Assembly (NCBI GenBank): GCA_008081305.1
Contig: VMCP01000262.1
Span: 1 to 9,734, forward strand
Length of the DNA stretch: 9,734 nucleotides
Origin: Bacteroidota bacterium
Lineage (GTDB): Bacteria > Bacteroidota > Bacteroidia > NS11-12g > UBA955
Direction: 5' to 3'
In this document: in pieces, positions 7,201 through 9,734 of the stretch
Position numbering within the stretch: the stretch's first letter is position 1
Layout: each line of letters opens with the position of its first letter
Notes under the pieces: model-generated
Databases searched by the model: none
The model's input: the letters and a program-made list of their open reading frames with translations, nothing else
What the model was told of the DNA's origin: nothing
Program-made: the position numbers and the translations under genes

Positions 7201-7571
7201 AATACATCTTCACGGCACTCTTTATTGTAATCAGCAACAGATATCTTTTCTCCAATATCGTCTTTTCGGATGCCCAATCGTTTTTCAACTTGAAGTTCAA
7301 TTGGTAGTCCGTGGGTGTCCCAACCACCTTTACGTTCTACTCGGTATCCTTGAAGCGTTTTGTAACGACAGAAAATATCCTTCATCGCTCGGGCCATAAC
7401 ATGGTGAATACCCGGCATACCATTGGCTGATGGAGGACCTTCAAAAAAAGTAAAGGATTGGTCCTTGGAGTTTTGTTCTACACTCTTTTGGAAAATCTCA
7501 TTTTCCTTCCAAAAGGATAGAATTTCTCTCTCAATTTCAGGCCAGTTGAGCTTTTCGAGCGTAGGATACAT
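4257..7571 (-). CDS. ileS: Isoleucyl-tRNA synthetase, IleRS2-like, with swapped GIHH signature
   Basis: Charges tRNA-Ile with isoleucine and edits mischarged valine, in the cytoplasm. It has 1104 residues from ATG at 7571 (MYPTLEKLNWPEIERE...). The class I Rossmann core carries PPSANGMPGIHHVMAR (46-61), where GIHH (54-57) replaces the usual HxGH, and KMSKR (650-654). The CP1 editing domain shows WTTTPWTLPSNTA (224-236) and GTGIVHIAPSFGADDF (339-354), with the conserved editing Asp at 353, so editing looks intact. The anticodon-binding helices include DEHLSNWFVRLSRRRFW (773-789). The long C-terminal region lacks the Cys-rich zinc-binding end of E. coli-type IleRS1, which together with KMSKR fits the IleRS2 class. 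It follows a terminator and is the first gene of the ileS-dksA-lspA cluster. TATTTTTG at 7602-7609 is a likely -7 box. Confidence 0.97.
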   Translation of the reverse strand: MYPTLEKLNWPEIEREILSFWKENEIFQKSVEQNSKDQSFTFFEGPPSANGMPGIHHVMARAMKDIFCRYKTLQGYRVERKGGWDTHGLPIELQVEKRLGIRKDDIGEKISVADYNKECREDVLKFKDKWDDLTERIGFWLDLENPYITYENNYIETLWSLLKRLHDKGLLYKGYTIQPFSPAAGTGLSSHELNQPGTYQDVKDTTVVAQFKKVDKDNEFFIAWTTTPWTLPSNTALAVGAKIEYEDIQTFNIYTGDSIIVTLASALVSKYFNSENEKQNQQDLVYSKGEKNLPWLRLKKYTGRDLEGQRYEQLMPYAQPDNGDAFKVILGDFVSTEDGTGIVHIAPSFGADDFRVAQKNGMGSLTLVNKEGRFDESVTDFAGEFVKAGYLTEEEKTEEAEKQGRDKYLSVDERIAIKLKTENRAFKVEKYEHSYPHCWRTDKPILYYPLESWFIKTTAVKDRLVELNKTINWKPQSTGTGRFGNWLENLVDWNLSRSRFWGTPLPIWRTEDNSEEKCIGSMDELVQEIEKANHALNLDQSIDKETFDLHRPFVDEITLVSETGQPMKRESDLIDVWFDSGAMPYAQWHWPFENDGVFKENFPADFIAEGVDQTRGWFFTLHALGVMLFDSVAFKNVIANGLVLDKHGNKMSKRLKNTIDPFTTVEKYGADAVRWYMFTNSQPWDNLKFNLDGVQESQRKFLATLYNTYGFFAIYANIDEYHFNADREIPLAERTELDRWIVSKLNSLVQSVTDALEDYDPTKASRFIENFVDEHLSNWFVRLSRRRFWKGEMNTEKQAAYDTLFTCLDTLSRLSSPFAPFFADWLYRSLNHSQIGANRVKESVHLSQWPEVASEHINKQLEAQMSRAQQVCSLVLSLRKKENIKVRQPLNKILIPVMTDAMREEISHVSDIIKSEVNVKHIEFLGADDQTLVKQIKPNFKTLGKLLGPKMKLMAQEISKLQSNHIQTLEADGSLMIELDGATFELTLDHVEIKTQDMPGWLVASEGDVTVALDININDELRLEGIAREFVNRIQNLRKELGFDVTDRIKIEYQGDEEIIKSASLHHDYICNEVLANQFVHNEEITSNEVDVYEKNVFLHLTKV
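4275..4282 (-). promoter_or_regulatory. Possible internal -7 box for dksA within the ileS 3' end (TATTTTTG)
   Basis: The minus strand reads TATTTTTG inside the last codons of ileS, an exact TAnnTTTG match. It would give a leader of about 35 bases to the dksA ATG at 4232. The sequence also encodes part of VFLHLTKV, so chance is a real alternative, and no clear -33 TTG is seen at the right distance. Confidence 0.25.
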
Positions 7572-7601
7572 AGTATTGATTTGTGATTATTTGGGAGGCC
7601 G

Positions 7602-7609
7602 CAAAAATA
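7602..7609 (-). promoter_or_regulatory. Candidate -7 box for ileS (TATTTTTG)
   Basis: The minus strand reads TATTTTTG between the upstream terminator and the ileS ATG at 7571, an exact TAnnTTTG match. It gives a leader of roughly 25-30 bases, which is AT-rich with no Shine-Dalgarno sequence. A promoter is needed here because a strong terminator lies immediately upstream. The -33 position has only a weak TTC at 19-21 bases. Confidence 0.5.
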
Positions 7610-7620
7610 GGGCTTTTCAA

Positions 7621-7655
7621 ACAAAAAGAAAGGCCCTAGCAATCGCTAGGGCCTT
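7621..7655 (-). terminator. Rho-independent terminator of the T9SS hydrolase gene
   Basis: A perfect 11-bp GC-rich stem (AAGGCCCTAGC at 7630-7640 pairing with GCTAGGGCCTT at 7645-7655) with a 4-base loop is followed, in the minus-strand direction, by TCTTTTTGT (7629-7621). It lies 20 bases after the hydrolase stop codon and upstream of the ileS promoter, so it ends the receptor/hydrolase unit. The plus-strand reading lacks a comparable T-run, so termination is directional. Confidence 0.92.
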
Positions 7656-7675
7656 CAATATAATGTTGTTATCGA

Positions 7676-9196
7676 TTATTGTACAACAAACTTTTTAGAA
7701 CCTACACCATTATTGAACTGCATGTGCATTACATACATTCCAGTTGGTAGGTTTAATGCTAGCTTAGTGTGCTTCGCGTGAATATCTTGGGTATACACCA
7801 CTTGACCGTTAAGATTGCGAATTTCAATAGATTCTAAATCTGAGTTATCCCAATTGTTATAGATGAATAACTCGTCTTTAGCAGGCACAGGTCCTAGTGC
7901 AACGTTGCTTCCTAGATTCACCTTATTGATACCTACGGCATCAACCAATCCAAGAGAAACAGCCACACGTGGGGCAATATATCCGACTACTGAATCCAAG
8001 TAAGTCATCGCTCTGGCTTTACCATGTAGTGGATTCGACAAGCGAATTCCACCTAAAATACTTTGGATGGTTGCTGCAGGTAAAGGAAGCATTTTAATGG
8101 TGTTGGTATCATACCACTCATAAGGGCCAGAGGCATTTGCCATACCGTGAATTGGGTATAAACCGTCCATTCCCTCATTGTAAGCATGAATTGCAGTGGT
8201 ATAACCATCCATTACTTTTCCTTGGTAAGGTTTGTTATTTCCTTGAGCAGTTGACGATTTAATAGCGTCATATCCACCTGTAGCTTCTACCACTTGAAGT
8301 GTAGTACCAGGTACCGAAACAATACCAGTTTTGTACGGTGCAAATGGATCTAAAACAGAATGGGCCCAAATTAATGGAATTTCACCCCCATCAATCCAGC
8401 TACTATCTCCCAATGCACCGCCTATTTGGAAAGATACATGCGCATCGGTTGTGTATCCAGGCCAGTTAGTATTATTGAAACCAGGGGCTCCACCTTCACC
8501 AAATCGATTACCCCAAATGGTATCATTTACCATGATAGACCCGTCGGTATTGCGGAATTTGTCAATCTTAATTTCGTCTTGGCTATTTAAACTAGCAAAA
8601 GCCGCTGATATGTAACTTCCAGTTCCTTGACCACCTAAAGCGATTTTCGTCGTATCAATGGCATTGAAGTTACCTAACATCACTACTTCGTCTTTTATAA
8701 AACGAATGGCAGCACTCAGGTCTTGTACACCTTTGTATGCTGCATTAATAATGGTTGAACGTCGAATATCTTCATCTGGTGAAGTTGGGTTCCAACCCAT
8801 TCGGTATGTCATAGACATGACTACATACCCTCTTTTTGCAAAGCGTTTACAAATCTCAACTGTGGCGCTGTCATCTTTGTATCCAACGGCAGAGTTGTTT
8901 ATGTAGCGAGGCAAAAAACTTCCTGAGTGAAGAACAAAAACGATGGGTCTTTCACCTACCGTTGCATCATACGGTGGGTAATAGAAATCAGCCAATAAGG
9001 TGTCTAACTTAAACTGAGGCCCTGGAGTCGTTGGGTCAATATCCCCATAAAGCACAGTGTAATTCTCAGAATAAGGGATGTTCATGGCGATGTCAATCTC
9101 TTCGTCGGAATACACCTCATCAACGTAACGAGTTTGAGCGTTTAGCGAACAAGCTGCAAATGCAATTGCAGACAAACTAAGTAATATTTTTTTCAT
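7676..9196 (-). CDS. Secreted alpha/beta-hydrolase-fold protein with T9SS type A sorting domain; nucleophile Ser apparently replaced
   Basis: A 506-residue exported protein. Residues 1-20 form a Sec signal peptide (MKKILLSLSAIAFAACSLNA, cleavage expected before Gln21). The middle (about 65-410) resembles carboxylesterase or acetyl-hydrolase proteins of the alpha/beta-hydrolase fold: RPIVFVLHSGSF (83-94) sits where the HGG oxyanion loop lies, GVQDLSAAIRFIKD (156-169) precedes the nucleophile elbow, and Asp283 in LDPFAPY fits the catalytic acid loop. The elbow itself reads ALGGQGTGSY (186-195), so GxSxG has become G189-Q-G191-T-G193 without the Ser. No other GxSxG is present. Residues about 432-506 are a type A C-terminal sorting domain (NGQVVY, LPTGMYVMHM, KKFVVQ), which directs secretion across the outer membrane by T9SS and usually surface anchoring. 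Substrate and activity are unknown. It lies 48 bases after a TonB-dependent receptor gene and ends at a strong terminator. Confidence 0.88.
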   Translation of the reverse strand: MKKILLSLSAIAFAACSLNAQTRYVDEVYSDEEIDIAMNIPYSENYTVLYGDIDPTTPGPQFKLDTLLADFYYPPYDATVGERPIVFVLHSGSFLPRYINNSAVGYKDDSATVEICKRFAKRGYVVMSMTYRMGWNPTSPDEDIRRSTIINAAYKGVQDLSAAIRFIKDEVVMLGNFNAIDTTKIALGGQGTGSYISAAFASLNSQDEIKIDKFRNTDGSIMVNDTIWGNRFGEGGAPGFNNTNWPGYTTDAHVSFQIGGALGDSSWIDGGEIPLIWAHSVLDPFAPYKTGIVSVPGTTLQVVEATGGYDAIKSSTAQGNNKPYQGKVMDGYTTAIHAYNEGMDGLYPIHGMANASGPYEWYDTNTIKMLPLPAATIQSILGGIRLSNPLHGKARAMTYLDSVVGYIAPRVAVSLGLVDAVGINKVNLGSNVALGPVPAKDELFIYNNWDNSDLESIEIRNLNGQVVYTQDIHAKHTKLALNLPTGMYVMHMQFNNGVGSKKFVVQ

Positions 9197-9220
9197 ATGG
9201 TTTTAATGAATGTTATTTAA

Positions 9221-9228
9221 CAAATGTA
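9221..9228 (-). promoter_or_regulatory. Candidate -7 box for the T9SS hydrolase gene (TACATTTG)
   Basis: The minus strand reads TACATTTG, an exact TAnnTTTG match, 24 bases before the hydrolase ATG at 9196 and within the 48-base gap after the receptor gene. No clear -33 TTG is present at the usual spacing. It would allow expression independent of the upstream receptor gene, though readthrough is also possible because no terminator lies between the two. Confidence 0.4.
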
Positions 9229-9244
9229 CTTAAAATTTCCATTT

Positions 9245-9734
9245 TCATTTTTCAGGCAGATCGTATAGTATACTAAAATAGACCATCCTACCAATTCTTG
9301 GCCCTCCATAAACTTGCATCACCATGTTATTTGTGAGATTTGAACCACCGAGTTTGAGCTGCATATTGTATTCTGGAATTTCTTTGGCGATCATCGCATC
9401 GAGTAAGTAATAACTGTTGATAAAGCCCGTGAACTGCGGGCTACCTTCAAATAGAAAACCTTCGATCCATTTGAAGTTTAAATTGAAAGAGAAGTGCTTT
9501 TTATCAAACCATTCTAATTGGCTGCCGCTAAAGCTTACGTTGAATTTGTTTCTTGGCGTATTGAATGCAGGAATGATGGGGTCATCCTTGTCAAGTTTGT
9601 TAAGTTGATTAAAGCTGTAATTGAATCCGGCTGTGTATTGGTCCCCTATGAAGTAATTTAAGCCTATGGATGTACCCACTGTAGTTACATCGGAATTTGC
9701 GTTGGTAGCCACTCGGTAAACCTGACCGCCAATA
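9245..9734 (-). CDS. TonB-dependent outer-membrane receptor, C-terminal end only (5' part outside window)
   Basis: The frame is open from the window edge (IGGQVYRVATNANSDVTT...) to TGA at 9245, giving about 163 residues of the C-terminus. Alternating hydrophobic and aromatic residues (SIGLNYFIGD, YTAGFNYSFN, HFSFNLNFKW) indicate transmembrane beta-strands. The ending LKLGGSNLTNNMVMQVYGGP followed by RIGRMVYFSILYDL is characteristic of the last strands of Bacteroidota TonB-dependent receptors, which often carry an N-terminal carboxypeptidase-regulatory-like domain. Such receptors import siderophores, vitamins, glycans or peptides using TonB energy; the ligand cannot be told because the plug and most of the barrel are missing. 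A GTG at 9712 is an internal Val codon, not a start. The gene precedes the T9SS hydrolase gene by 48 bases. Confidence 0.85.
   Translation of the reverse strand, partial: IGGQVYRVATNANSDVTTVGTSIGLNYFIGDQYTAGFNYSFNQLNKLDKDDPIIPAFNTPRNKFNVSFSGSQLEWFDKKHFSFNLNFKWIEGFLFEGSPQFTGFINSYYLLDAMIAKEIPEYNMQLKLGGSNLTNNMVMQVYGGPRIGRMVYFSILYDLPEK

Noticed and set aside
7572..7675. tRNA, riboswitch or T-box leader in front of ileS
   Set aside because: The 104-base gap is accounted for by the terminator and a short promoter leader. No cloverleaf, T-box core or other conserved RNA element is seen.
9149..9160. Possible lipobox (AFAAC) in the hydrolase signal peptide, making it a lipoprotein
   Set aside because: The -3 residue would be Phe, which is not typical, and a good signal peptidase I site (LNA before Gln21) follows. 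A T9SS C-terminal domain also fits non-lipoprotein export.

Overview
The window looks like chromosomal DNA from a member of the Bacteroidota, most likely a marine or aquatic Flavobacteriales/Cryomorphaceae-like bacterium. The clues are a C-terminal type IX secretion (T9SS) sorting domain, a TonB-dependent receptor tail, a Bacteroidota-style LspA and DksA-like protein, start sites without obvious Shine-Dalgarno sequences, and -7 boxes of the form TAnnTTTG. GC content is moderate. No mobile element, tRNA, rRNA or CRISPR array is visible, and the window is densely coding. Every recognisable gene lies on the minus strand, so transcription runs from high to low coordinates.

Layout in transcription order: the 3' end of a TonB-dependent outer-membrane receptor (9734-9245, cut by the window edge); a secreted alpha/beta-hydrolase-fold protein with a T9SS type A tail (9196-7676), closed by a strong intrinsic terminator (7655-7621); ileS (7571-4257); a DksA/TraR-family regulator (4232-3864); lspA (3813-3211); lysS (3138-1618); a small unknown protein overlapping the lysS stop by one base (1618-1364); and gltA (1275 to the window edge, lacking only its last few codons). 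No gap between genes exceeds 104 bases.

The genes fall into two groups. The terminator separates an exported-protein module (receptor plus T9SS cargo) from a housekeeping block: two aminoacyl-tRNA synthetases, a stringent-response-type RNA polymerase regulator, the lipoprotein signal peptidase and citrate synthase. ileS next to lspA is an arrangement found in many bacteria; here a dksA-like gene sits between them. TAnnTTTG-like -7 boxes precede ileS, dksA, lspA, lysS, gltA and the hydrolase gene, so the block may be read from several nested promoters rather than as one simple operon.

No wholly new system is evident. The points most worth a second look are: IleRS carries GIHH in place of the HxGH active-site signature, a swap linked to extreme mupirocin resistance; the secreted hydrolase has Gly where the GxSxG nucleophile Ser should be; a perfect 8-bp dyad overlaps the predicted -33 box of gltA; and lysS may be transcribed as a nearly leaderless mRNA.
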